A DNA stretch of 64,000 bases from Acanthopleura granulata (Eukaryota > Mollusca > Polyplacophora > Chitonida > Chitonidae). Below the pieces are notes generated by a model, which was not told the DNA's origin, ran no database searches, and was given only the letters and a program-made list of their open reading frames with translations. The stretch lies in the NCBI GenBank assembly GCA_016165875.1, contig JABBOT010000003.1, forward strand, positions 22,480,873 to 22,544,872, in the 5' to 3' direction. Positions 1 through 13,400 of the stretch are shown piece by piece. Every line of letters starts with the position of its first letter. Position 1 is the first letter of the stretch. The position numbers and the translations under genes are program-made.

Positions 1-339
1 CAGAAAACATGATCTACAGGAATGGTCTAATCTGAGCATAGCATTCAAATAAATTATTCTGATTTGAACAATTTCCTATGAACAGAGAGATAAATTGTGA
101 CACTATCGGCCATATTTGCCAGCAACGTTGCATTTGAAGTAGCATTCTTCATTCAAAGTTAATACGAGAACTGCTGGAAATCAAATCTTTGTTGCTATAA
201 CACAAACAGCACATATCCTGGAATGCAGTCAGATACTATTAATGCAATATGTAAATGTATACTTCTGGGTAACTTTAACAGTGGACAAAATGCTTACCCC
301 TCTACTCCCTGTTTTATCAACTGTCTGAGAGCTGCCATG

Positions 340-1010
340 GCGAAATCAGAAGGGAACTCACACATAAAGTCTCCCATCACCCCAATGGCTGTCAAATTAC
401 AACCAGAGATGTACACTGAGCATTGGAGAAGATCTCGTCTATAGTCCCATGTGAAATCTCCCATAACCCCAAATGGGAAAATACAAGTACAGCCATGGAA
501 TGAGCCTTGGCAAAGACTTCATCTATAATCTTATATAAATCTCAAAACCCCAATAGTGTACAACCAGAGATGCACAACAACAAGATTCTATCTATAAACA
601 GTAAAGTCTCTCAATACCTCCAATACCTGTATCAATACAACCAGAGAAGTACAACAGCATAGTCTTTAATATTTAACAGTAAAGCCATTAGCAAAGATTT
701 CATCTAAGGATCATAAAGTCTCTCATAATCCCAACAGCTGCAAAACAGCAACAGCAATACAACCAGAGAAGTACAACAGCATAGTCTTTAATATTTAACA
801 GTAAAGTCATTAGCAAAGATTTCATCTAAGGATCATAAAGTCTCTCATAATCCCAACAGCTGCAAAACAGCAACAGCAAGACTCTTAACAGTGAAGCCTC
901 ACATCACCCCAACAGCTGTAACAATTTATATACACCCAGAGAGGTATGTTAGCAAAGACACTATCTAACATGGAAGCTGCATTTCATACAGTAACAATAA
1001 CAGTTTACAG
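340..1010 (+). repeat. Degenerate minisatellite, best copies 122 bp apart
   Basis: Two near-identical copies start at 633 and 755 (anchor caatacaaccagagaagtac). Flanking DNA carries weaker echoes of ccagag(a/g)(a/t)g and cataaagtctc. It lies 3' of exon 23, in an intron of the fusion gene. No coding signal is seen in 1-1221. Confidence 0.75.
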
Positions 1011-1221
1011 CACTGAGAAGAGGTTACCTTAACTGTCACATGTGTACATGGTCATCTGGAGAGAGCAGCATTAAATGCTTCAGAAAAAACTCATCATACT
1101 ATATGAAAATCAGTCGTGTTATGAGGTTGGAGACAAATCATCGCCCCTTGAATTGAACTCTTGCCTCCAGAATATGGACACTTTCACACACTGGTTGTAG
1201 AACACTTCAGAATGAACTCAC

Positions 1222-1357
1222 CTAAGTTGTCAATGGCTGAGCTGGTGGGGAAATGAGCCAGGGTGTCCCAGCCTCTACCCTCATATACCCGACCGTCCTC
1301 CCCAACCAAAAAGTTGTAGGCCACATCTCCCAGGGTATCATCCTTCATATGCTTGGT
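1222..1357 (-). CDS. Exon 23: PGRP-B central fold (last exon seen)
   Basis: It reads [19 protein letters not shown] then [20 protein letters not shown] and ends IDNL with G|gtgagt (phase 1). This is a near-consensus PGRP core. The GNF...AP and CPGD...W parts are still missing, and I find no matching exon between 1 and 1221, so the gene continues past the left edge. Residues 1735-1779. Confidence 0.87.
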
Positions 1358-4300
1358 CTGAGGGAAACATGCATCAAGCAATAAGATATTATGTAATATA
1401 GATATTATAAATGTAATTAAAATAAAGGTTTACACAATGTACACACATATATAGTGCACAGCAGAATTCGCCGGTTTGGTTTATTAAAACAGCATGCCAA
1501 AAGTTGTCAAATTCCACATAAACAATGCAAGGAACACACAACCTGAGCTGCTATGTGGTACATGTGCAGCAAGTCCTACAACAGCGAAACATCAAACAGC
1601 ATGTTCATGTTAATGTTTCATCACCTGACCACATCCATAACATTTTGAACAGTAGAAATGCTTATGTACATGTACAAACAAAGTAAACAGCAACAATTCG
1701 AACAATTACCTGAAAAACATTATCGCATCACCTGAAGAATGACTTCCCGGCAGGCTGCTGACTTACTGTATATGCTGTCTGGTACACAATGACTTTCATT
1801 GCTGGCCTCACAACACTGACTTACCTGCAGTCTGCTGACTTCCTCTATACAGGCACTCCTATCTGTACACCTGCGACCTGCTGTCTGGTACACAATGACT
1901 TTCACTGCTGGCCTCACAACACTGACTTACCTGCAGTCTGCTCACTTCCTCCATACAGGCACTCCTGTCTGTACACCTGCGACCTCCTGTCTGGTACACA
2001 ATGACTCTCACTGCTGGCCTCACACCACTGACTAAGGATCGTGGACTGACAGCGCCCCACTCTGACCTCTCTACCATGGGAACATAGGATGTTCCTGAGT
2101 CAAAAGAAAACATGTTAATGTACAAAATTTAACAAGATCGCATATGTTTCTATATGCAAAGACAGAACACGACAGTACACAAACAAAAAAAATCAAATGC
2201 AAGAAAACATAATTTTGATTAATCAGTTCTAATCACATACCGATTGAAGATGGACACTCTGTCACATCCAAAGTAAAAATGTAAAATAGGGTTCTTGGTA
2301 GTGTGATTTCTACACCTGAAACAAGAAACAAAACAATTAACAACAAGAAGAAAGCATATTGTGATCATCAACAGCCACAATCAATGAAAGACAATGACCA
2401 CTGTATAAGTATTTGTGTAAAATATGTCTGAGTCATGAAATCACCATGTTTAAGTGATCTCTTAAATGTGTTCAACTGAGAATGTACATGTTTCAAATTT
2501 GTTTTAAAGAAGTAAAACATTGAAAACATTCATTTTTGAGGTAATTATTAATTTTTCTTTCTTTGTGTTTAAAGGTAATATTACTCAATCTGGCGCCTTG
2601 GGTTACATTTCTGCATATGGCACAATGTGATATGGAAAAATTTCCGTGAAAATACCTTCTTCAAGCTTTGCTTCTATTTCCAGCTCTTCCCCAATAACTG
2701 TTGACACATACAGCTTCTTTGCAGACATTTTTCTGTTGATCACTCGTACCTTGTCCTCCATGATCTCAACATCAATGCTGTTCCCCAGATAATCTAAACC
2801 CCTCAGCTTTATGGCCGTCAGGTTAGAGGGTAGTTTGGGGTTCACCTCTAGGTGGTCATTTCCCAGCCGCACCCCACCATACCCAAATATCACAGCCTGA
2901 AGGAAGCTGGATATGGCTAAGACAGAGTTGGAATCCCCCACATCTGATGGAGACCTCCATACCTACAGCAGCCACGACATTATTAGGACTGTTAACAGAC
3001 CATGTCAACATGTCAACACTGGAACATTCCACAGGCTAAGAGCATCCCTAAAGCTTAATGGCACCACTGTTGTGCCTGTAACTGCTAACAGTAAAGACTG
3101 ATTACTTAAGAAGTTTGGAGCTTTATGACATTGGTCAATTTCATGATAAACGTACAATGGAGAGTCCCAAATAAACCACTGACATTTGGCAAACTACTGA
3201 CAAACCTTAACATGTGTGATGTAATCCACAATACAGCATAAAGCATCCATGAAATAAATAACTAAAGAAATTGTACATTATGTAGTCTAAGGAAAGAGAA
3301 TCATACAATCAAAACTGATCTCTACATGTACCTTGAAAGGATTCTTTAACCCAATGGACATGTAACTGTTTCTGAAGGAGTTCTCTGCTTGTTGTAAGTC
3401 CCCTAACACAAGCCAGTTGATGGTGAACATAGCCCATGCCATAACGGAGGTGTCTGAGTGTGTGAGGTTTGAGTATCTCTCAAGGTTATTCCGCAGTACA
3501 CTGTGGTTCAGGGCCATCATTAGGGGATAACCCAATAGAACCACATCTGGCAACTTCACAGCACTGGCATCTGGCGAGGAAATCATATCAACAGTTTCCA
3601 TATAGAACAAACTAATAACTAATAATGGTTCTGCCACAAGCAGGAAAAAAATATTTATAAAAGAAAGTCACTGGTATTTATTTTTACATCTTCAAGCAAT
3701 GTTTCAAATCTGCACTTACAACAGGGAAACCATGCTTTAGAAATCATAGTGATAGCTGACCACTTATACTGGTACAATGTGCAAGTTTTTGACATACAAG
3801 ACTTAAACAACAGAGTGACATCTCTTTGTGATTTGACACAGTCACTTTACAGCATGGCAGGATCTGCCAATTTTAACATCAAGTCATAAACAGAGAGCAG
3901 AAGACCAATTAAAGATTATTAGATTTATCTTCTGGATTATGTCCTGGGTAGAGCTGGCTGTCAGATGTTCCAAAAATAATGACATTCTGCCAGTAGTTTT
4001 ATCTACACACAAACGCTACCATATTACCACGCAGTGAAACAACAATGTCATTTTGCATTGGAAGGTCAAAAAATGCACACGGCTGTGAGATGACTGGTTA
4101 TATCACTTGATTTTTGACTAGAAAAAAAATGTCATGCTTCAAAAGAAAAAACTTACAACATCAAGTTGACTTCTAGAGGCAAAACTGTTTCCCATTTTCT
4201 GAATTTCAAGAAAATATGGCGAACAGGGAAAGTGCACATCAAAGACTGCCTATTTCTTTTAAAGTCTAGGGTATCAAATATTCATTTTGAAATAAAAACA

Positions 4301-7300
4301 TCTTTTTTTCCAGCTTCATGGAAAGTAGAAGATCCAGCCTTTTTCTTATTAAAAATGAATAAATACCGGTGTCTTGAAAATGTATCAGCTAAGACAGCAA
4401 TAGGAAGACATATTATGGTAAAAATTGCCAGCAAAGTGTTCGTGAAATGTTACGAAACTCACCAACAGATGTGAATCCTTCATATGCCAAATTCACCATA
4501 TTCACATAATCAAAAGGCATAAAGATGCTATTAGCCATCCTGAGCCAACTGTCTGGTATTTCATTCTTATAGTTCCTACTGCTGAGACAAGCTGCATATC
4601 TACTCTGGTGAATATTAAGCTTGGCCAGGTAATTGGTATAGGCAGAGTTATTCACCTTGCCTGCCAGTTCATCTGGAGGGGTTACATCTGTAACAATACA
4701 GAGAACATTCAGAAAAGAAACATACACAAGTTCGCATTTGGGAGGACATCATGGAATACGAACACAAATAGGTGTTTTGATTACAATGAAATATTAAAAA
4801 CTTTAAATGAACTTGCCGTGCGCAACATACATGTATGTGACAAGTCATAAAGGTAATTTTTGCTACATAATGATGTTTTTGAGTAAAAAAAAATAAGTGT
4901 ATTTGACTGGGGTTCAATGCTCAAGAATATTTCACCTGTATGACAGAAGCTTGTACACCGGGTGGAGGAAACCAGACAGAGATGGAAAAAGTTAATGCCC
5001 TTAAACTGTCATGTGCCCTGACAAAGCCACAGCCACACCAACAGGAGCTGGATTCAAGGATAGGCCTCACCCATCAAGTGCCCAAGGATAGGCCTCACCC
5101 ATCAAGTGCCCAAGGATAGGCTTCACCCATCAAGTGCCCAAGGATAGGCCTCACCCATCAAGTGCCCATCAGGTGCAGTGAAAGAAATCCCTTAGCACAA
5201 TGAATATCATGAACTGAACTGAACTTAAAAATGAAGCTAACAACATTTCAAATCAAAACAAGCCATTCAGAACTTCATTCTGTACATGTTTGTTTATCAA
5301 TTAAAATGGTATCACCTTTTCATACATGTGGAGAGAAGGCAATGTTTAATGAGTTTAATGTACATACCATTGATGACATAAGCCTCTTTCTGATCATCCC
5401 ACCGAAGTTGCTGTTTCCAGAACCTGGCGATGTCTCTCATCAAATGACACCCTTTCTCCTGAAGCCAGTCTGTATCCCTGGTCAGGGCAAGGTACTGGTG
5501 TGCTGCCATGGCGATGTCTCCGCTGACATGTTGGGCTGAGTCAGCACATGTGCTGCAGGATGAGATATCTGGGGTGATGTCGAACCCTGTGACTCCACTC
5601 TCCCATGGAAACAACAGACCAGCCCCTTCTCCACGCTGATACGCTGCTGGCATTGTCAGCTGACGATATGATAACATGGCCTTAGCCAGGTCTGGATGGA
5701 ACAGTAGCACAGGTGGGAAGGCCAGCATGTCCATGTACCAGCGGACATGCCCACTCCCACCATGTGCCAGGCTGTCTGAGGATAAACCATAAAACTGCTC
5801 GTTGGGGAAGTTTGGAGTTAATGAAGGGAGAGAGCTGAGCAGGTAATACTGGCTACTGTATGCTAACTTAGACAGGTGTGTGCTACCCTCAACCTCCAGA
5901 TGACCACTATCCCACTTCTGACGCCAAGCCTCAACATGGCTGTCATACAGACGGTCATTTCCATCCCCTATCCTCCAGAGGCCTGACTGGAACACTGTGG
6001 CTGCCCTTGGCTGGTCGCTGTCTAATGCTGATATGTAAATCCACGTGTCTGACTCCTCCCCCTCCAGCAGTACCAGCTCAGGGTCTAGCTGCTTCCAGTA
6101 CTGGTACACCTTCTGTATTGAGGATGTGTTCCATTCAGCCTGCTTTGTCACACCTTTCCGCCAGAAGCACCCCTCTATTAGCCTTTAGAAACAAGAATGC
6201 AACCAATCAAAATGAAATAAGAGAAACCAAAACAACTTGCCTACATGTCTTAGAACGGTGTTTCCTCATAGCATCCCAGTCCAAAGGAAGACATATTTAT
6301 AATGCTGTCTCGCTGGAACACCATGGCAATGGCACCAAATATGACACCTCACCCAATCACAATTTACAAGCACAGCATTGACTTGCACTTAATTTTCTAT
6401 CCCATTAAGCTCTGATACATGTATGACTCAACTGATTATTGAATTCTGGATTTCTTTCATTTACTACAAAAAGTAATTAAGAATATGACATTTCAGACAA
6501 AATGTTGGTGAGCAAGAGGAAAAGCATCATGTTAGAGTACATAAAGTTTGTTTCAGACATTGATACTATGGTACTGTAAAAGTTTTAGGGTTTAATTACT
6601 TAAAGCATTCTCGAGATCTTGGACACACTATCTGAACATAATCCAGGTCAAAGCAAAATGGCCAAAAGGTCAACAGGTAATACCGGTTCTACACTCTGGT
6701 AGAGGAAACTATATAGCACTAATACCAATTATTTTCATGCAAGTTCACTCTTCAGCTTTTCAGAAAATATGTCATCAACACCTTATCTACATGAACCCAA
6801 TGTGGTAATACCGAATGGTAAATAATGCATGAGGAAATAAAATCATTACACCCAGGTAAATGCATAAAAGCTGAAGGTTGCACATTAAGCGAAGAAAAAC
6901 AGAAATTTACAGCTGGCACGTCTAACTCTTTCACACGGACTGGTTATATGCTGTATCAGAATGAAACAAAAAAGTTATTAGTTTGTGTCTCAGACAAAAA
7001 ACAAGTCATATTTGATCTGTCAAAGTCTGGAATACTGTTGTCAATTTAAATTTGGCACATTCATTTGTCTGATTTTAATTTTAACTCACTCACACATCAG
7101 TGATACATTGACTATACATGTAAATCTTACCTGTTCTCCTTGTCATAGTACTGCTGAGTTGGACTGAAGTCTATGTCTGCACTTGTCTTACCAGGGAAGT
7201 TCTCTAGCTGTACTGTGACATTCCCCATGTGACCCTCTGACCTGTGAACTCTGACCTCTGTCACCAGAAGTTGGGTGTAATGCTGATGAGCATAGGTCCT

Positions 7301-10300
7301 AACAAGGACAGTGGCATTGGGAGTTTCTTGTCTTTCTTCAAACACCCCTGGGAAATGATACAGGCTTGGCATCATATTTGCATGTATGTATGTATGCATG
7401 TATGCTTAGGTTTTACGTCATTCTTAACACTCTTTCAGTCATATGACAACAAGGAGTTCACAGAATGTATATATATTCTGTGTCTTCTTGTGGCGAGTGA
7501 GTCCATGTCACCAAGGTGCTGCTGCCACTGGAACATACGTCGAAGACACCAGGCATGATATCCCACCCAGTCACATTATAGTCACACTTTGCCAACAAGC
7601 CCTGTTTCCTTGTTCTATCCTCCCCATTTCGAGTGCCAAACAAGGCAGCAACAAGTACCATTTTGAAATCCGATATTACCCAACCAAAATTGATCTAGGA
7701 TCTCCAGACCCTGAGGCTGATGCTCTAACCACTAGGCCACATGGGCAGTCACCATTCTTGTAGATTGGTGATCAGGAGCTTCACACACAAACTGATTAAT
7801 GATAACCAACTATTTCCTTATGTGTTAGCAACAATGTCATATGCATTCCATTGAGAGAATGAAGATGTCTCTGTGTAAGATTTGTTGAGTTTGCACTAAG
7901 ACAGTACACATATTTCCTTCTGCGAGTATAAGCCTACCTTTCTTCACATCCAGAGTATAAGACCACAATTCCTGATCTGTTGAGGACCCAATCAGGGATG
8001 TCCGTATATTATGCAGGGATGGAATTTGGGCTCTGTGACTTTCACCTGATGAAGACATTGAAGGATTTATACACTTTTTAATCAGACCCATGATTACAGC
8101 TGATAACTGATAAACAGAATTTCAAGTTTCATCAGGGTGATCTGAGATGACACAAATCGTTAAGAACCCCTGTGAGAAAATGTATCACTGCTGACTGTAA
8201 TACCTTTGTACCCATTGAACAGGCCGTTCATATAGACGGAGGAGCTGTACAACACTGTGGCTATATGTCCATTCCCAACTGACGGCATATATCTCAGGTC
8301 AACAGACTGGTTGCCTGTCATCATAGGTAGCCTTGAGGGAAAAAAGAATTGTGAAGAATGTCTGAAAAATGGATGCCTTTGTACAAAACATAATTATGGC
8401 ACAAGTTATTTTAGAAGAGAACATGTATATTAGGAGGTAATTTTCAATGTAGAATTTTGCAGAACAATGATTTTGTAGTAAAAATTTGTTACTAGCCTAA
8501 ATATGTGAAGTAAAATATATACTACAAACAAACATATGTAAAAGCGAGATCATTTCTTCCAATTTAATGACATGTGTTAGCTTTCCGGACTTTCTGATCT
8601 AAAACAATTTAAAAGCAATATGCATGTTTTGATGACACCGTGTTTTCAAGCCATGGATTTATTCCAGTTCCTCCATTATAAACTTTCACCAACATGTTGA
8701 GGTACGAGCTGTCAACAAACCTATCTGTGCGGAATATATGAGGCTCCCCACTCAGGTGTGTAAACCCGTCTGATTGGACAGTATAGGGTACGTCCCTGTG
8801 GCACAGCCTACCACACTCTGGGTGCCTTAGCTCTCCTAATGACTGAAATGGTCGCTGAGAAAACAAACATTCTAAATGTGTTTCACCTGCATTAGATGTC
8901 CACCTACTAGACCATCATCAGGCATAATTTTTATTCACCAAACACAACACTTTAATAGTGGTTAGGTATCTAAAATAATATTGAAAACATTATTCTGTTT
9001 CAAACTCAATTCATACAAACTTCAAATCTCACGGTGTCAGCCACAAATAAAGATAAATGTAGATTGTGAATATCTGTAACAAAAACAACAGAGAAACTGC
9101 CCACCAACAAACAAGCAAACAGGATTTCAGAACTAATTTGATTAATAAATAAATAAATGAAATTAAATTGATTTATTGATTGATTGTTATTTAACACGAT
9201 ACTCAAGAATTTTCCACTTTCATGATGGCAGTCGGTAACATGAACGGAGGAAAACCAGAGTGTCTAGGGGTACATTACGAACATTTGGCAAGTTAATGAC
9301 AAACTTCCCCCCATGTTTTATGTATACATGCAAGTCACATTGACTGAAAACAGTTATGAGCGTAAAATACAAAAGTAGCCCTGCAAGAGCTGCCAACCTC
9401 CCATTGTCACCCTTGACCCCTATGAACAATGAAAGCAGCTACAATGTGTGTTGTCATACTACAATTTGTTGAGTCAGAACATGTTATGGGTATTCCTATC
9501 TAGACTACCAGCTTAACAATGTACTTGCAGCCAAAATATCTTGTCCCATGAAAAGAATAGTTCAGGAATTAAAAATTGCAATTTCCTGTGGTAGAATAAA
9601 ACACCTGTTCCATTACTTACCCAGTGTTTCCAATTTTTCACAGTGCAGAAGAGAGCGTCATCTCTCTCAGTTGAGGATCCACTGTCAGTAGCTTGTTCTA
9701 GTGTCAACACAGTGTAATTGTTGGACAGTTTCCCACTGAAATATTGTACAGTTTCAATAAAAAGTATAATATTCAAAAGACAAAAAGAGCATTACTTCCA
9801 CAGAGATCCTGATGTTAAACATGATTAGCACAGTACACAGTAGTGCAGTTACGTGTATCCTGTTGGCAGTCATTGGAAGAACTGGAGTTTGTGATTTGTA
9901 TAAGACAAATGAGAGATAATTATTAGTGGCATTAGTCTGTGACAACACAGCCCCCCCCCTGAATTTTTTATGGGTATATTAATAAGGTTTTCTGTACATC
10001 TTTGAAAGAAAATAGATGTCAATTTTCAATGTGCTGAATCAGATATGAAAACACAGACACATCCCAGATGAAAGAAAATTCCTTTTGGCAATTTCTGTAC
10101 CCACCTTTCTATCAGACATTTAGCAACACGTTTGAGTGCTGCTAATGCTTTTGTGTTAGGGGCTTTACACTTGAAATTTCCCAAGACAGCCACAGTAATA
10201 GCTCTGTTAGTCAACAGGGTCGTTACTCTGCTGGTAAATCTGGTGCCAATGCCTTCATATGCTACACCATTCTCCCCAACCAGGTAGTTATAGTCATCCT

Positions 10301-10416
10301 AGAGCCAAGAAAACATCATTCATGTACTAACATTAGCTGTTACCATAACTGTATTGAGCAAACATACATTGCATGTATATATATAACGTTATATATAACG
10401 TTAATAAAAATGGCGT

Positions 10417-10470
<54 letters not shown>

Positions 10471-13400
10471 TATCTGTATGAATTGTGTCACAACATCCCT
10501 GTAAGTGTTTATACTAGGCACTTTCTTTAAAAAATGAAGCTTTAGAAACATCGCTTCCGACAGATCTCACAAGAATAAATTCATGGCAGGAATATTACAA
10601 TCACTCTAGATGCATGTTGATACCACAGTCAGTATTATGATTAGAGGAAACCTGGGAGAGCCCAGGGGAAATCCACAGCCCTCCGCAGCGTACAAGAAGA
10701 CAAATACTGTGCAGACAAGGTACCACCTGTACTTGCTCACTCCCTTCTGCTTGATGCAATGTAGAAAGTGCAAAGATTGGAAATTTTACATACAAAATTT
10801 GTGATTATACATTGCAGAAGTGTTTCACATCTCATTCTGAAATGAAACATATTTTTATAATTCTTTAGTGTGCTTAAAAATGAAATTTTCAACAAGTACT
10901 GTTACTGGGTGCATGAAGAGAAGTGTTCCAAATTTAGTATCATGTTTTGCTCAGAACAGATTTTATCTTGATGGGGATGCATCAAATGCCAGCACCTGAA
11001 CATCATTTTATTGATGTCAAATGCTCCCTTCCCGGCTCATTATGACAATGTCACATTAAAGACAGCATGAAGTTACAATACAAATGATACAATGTAGCAT
11101 TGTAGATGCTGTTCTACAGTCGATTTTAAAGGTAACAATGGCTCAATGCCCTGCTTCACACCAGTGCCACCTCCTGGGATTAAAAAATATCCTGCCTTCC
11201 CACTGGGGTTATATTAGGATTTAAATGACATTTACCTCCATACAGAAAAATTCTGCACAGAACAAGATGCATGCAACCATACCAAATAATGACTGGGCTC
11301 CTGTTGACAGTCCTCCATGGTATGACAGTCAATTCCTTGTGTGTGGGTGAGGACTAGGTATTCGACTGGGTGAGTAAGATTCATGGGACTAGGAATCACA
11401 GGGAAAGTGGATGTCAGATCTGTTCGTGGGACATCAGCGGGACACGAGCTGCCTGCAAATACAATGGTAATACTAGTCAGCTTGAAATTCAAAAATGGTG
11501 AAGTTTTACCTGAGGTTTGATAGTGGAAATTTAAGGAGCCAACGTTATTTGTCAAGGCGGGCCCTGTGGGGCTCAGTCAGTTAGTGTGCTAGTGCAGCAC
11601 AATGACTCAGAAGCCTCCCACCAATGCGGTCCCAGTGAGTTCAAGTCCAGCTCATGCTTGCTTCCTCTCCGGCTGTACATGTGAAGGTCTGCCAGCAACT
11701 TGCCGATGGCTGTGGGTTTCACCAGGCTCTGCCCGGTTTCCTCCCACCATAATGCTGGCTGCCCTTGTATAAGTGAAATATTCTTGAGCATGGCATAAAA
11801 CACCAACCAAATAAATAAATAAATTATCTGTCAAAATGACCTCATCTCATCGGTGCTAACAGCACAATGAACTGCAAGTTTTAAAGATTGTTCTAAGGGT
11901 TCACTTATTACATAATCAATTCTATAACCATTATTGTTGTTATCCTTTGTCATATATATGAATATGGATTGATTTGTTTATTAGATTTTATGCTGTATTA
12001 AGAATATTTCACTTGCATGAGAGAAGCCATCATTATGGTGGGAGGAAGCAGAGCAGAGCTCAAGAAACACCCTCGGCCATGCGCACCCAACCGCACTGGT
12101 GAGAGACTTTATCAGCACATTACCCATGAGGCCACGGGGGCCCCACCCTATGAGTTTTGAAGTGAGAAGTATTAATGTGCTGAACAATCTTGATTTTGAA
12201 CTTTGACGATTCTCTAACTTTCATATTGTAACTGTCATGCTGATAATCAAAGGAGCAAACCACCTTCAGGCACAGGGCAATCTGTCTCTTTTGATCCCCT
12301 CAAAGAAAACGCCTCTCTGGCCATGTCAATCAGTCTACCTGAGAAAGGGGAAAGAAAAAACATTCTCATGACTGACATGCCATTTTACAAAAAAAAAAAA
12401 CTATACGACTGCAGGTTTTAATTATTAGTGAAATCGGTCATTATGAAACAGTCTAACAATCGTATTGCCTAAAATATGCATAAACCAAACTCACCTGAAT
12501 TAAGGCTGTTTTGGAGTTTTGACACAAATTGAGTACTTTCTAAATGAAAAAGGCTGAAGAGATTGAAGCCAATCACTATAATGATTATCCCCATGAATAT
12601 TTATATAATAAAATCATGACTGTAATAAAATCAAAACAGATGTAATAATACAAAAATAATCCCTTCACAGTTTTCAATGAACACTAATGTGTATTTAAAA
12701 ACATTATAATAAAGGGAGCTTGCTGATGCACCTTTTGTCAGGAGGAATTGTGAGCCACTGGAGTTGACTGTTAGGATCAACTCTGCCCCCAGGGGAGCCT
12801 CTGTCACATTAATCTGCACTCTTTCAGCTTTTACATGGACATCAAATCGGGATCCCAGATAATCCACATCTATAAATTTCATGCCATCTGCACCTGGTGG
12901 AAGCCTGGGATCAAAAGCCAACTGCTCAACATGTAACCGGGCTCCACCGTAACCAAAAAACACTGCTTGCAAAAACCCTCCCATTCCTGTGATGAAATTT
13001 ACTGCTCCATGGCCATGGTGATCCTCAGTCCAGATCTGAAAAGATACACATACCATGTGTTTTATGTTGACCTTTTATCCTCCAAACCCATAGACAAAAA
13101 AATCGGTTATGACAACTACCAATGTACAGGTCTATTACACCTACATGTAGTTAAATTATTCAGCACCACATAGGCAAAGTACATGTACAAATTGTGTACA
13201 TGTGAATAAATTGTTGTCTTAGTTGTGTCCATATAATATCATGTTTTGTTAACAAATATTCAATGCTATACATTTAATATTACACACATGCATCAAATGT
13301 TCAGAAGATACTGCCACTATTCCTTATGATTAATAGCCTATATATGGTCGTGTTTCAGCCTACACACCACCGACCTACTCCTGCACGATGGCTCAGAAGT

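Noticed and set aside
1..1221. Search for the remaining PGRP-B exons (GNF...AP and CPGD...W parts)
   Set aside because: Nothing matching was found on the minus strand; they probably lie beyond the left edge.
2603..2655. C-terminal extension of GH65-B (to TAA at 2603) as the true protein end
   Set aside because: A phase-1 donor at 2656 sits where unit A also splices, and the next 75-nt exon matches unit A's. Kept only as a possible unspliced variant.
5056..5167. Repeat array as a CRISPR-like locus
   Set aside because: Copies are head-to-tail without spacers, in an animal intron.
3287..9735. GH65-B as a decayed pseudogene
   Set aside because: All nine exons are open, splice sites are intact and phases match unit A. 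Loss is limited to catalytic positions.
11573..11834. Open frames of 60-77 codons on the minus strand
   Set aside because: They are the reverse strand of a tRNA-derived SINE.
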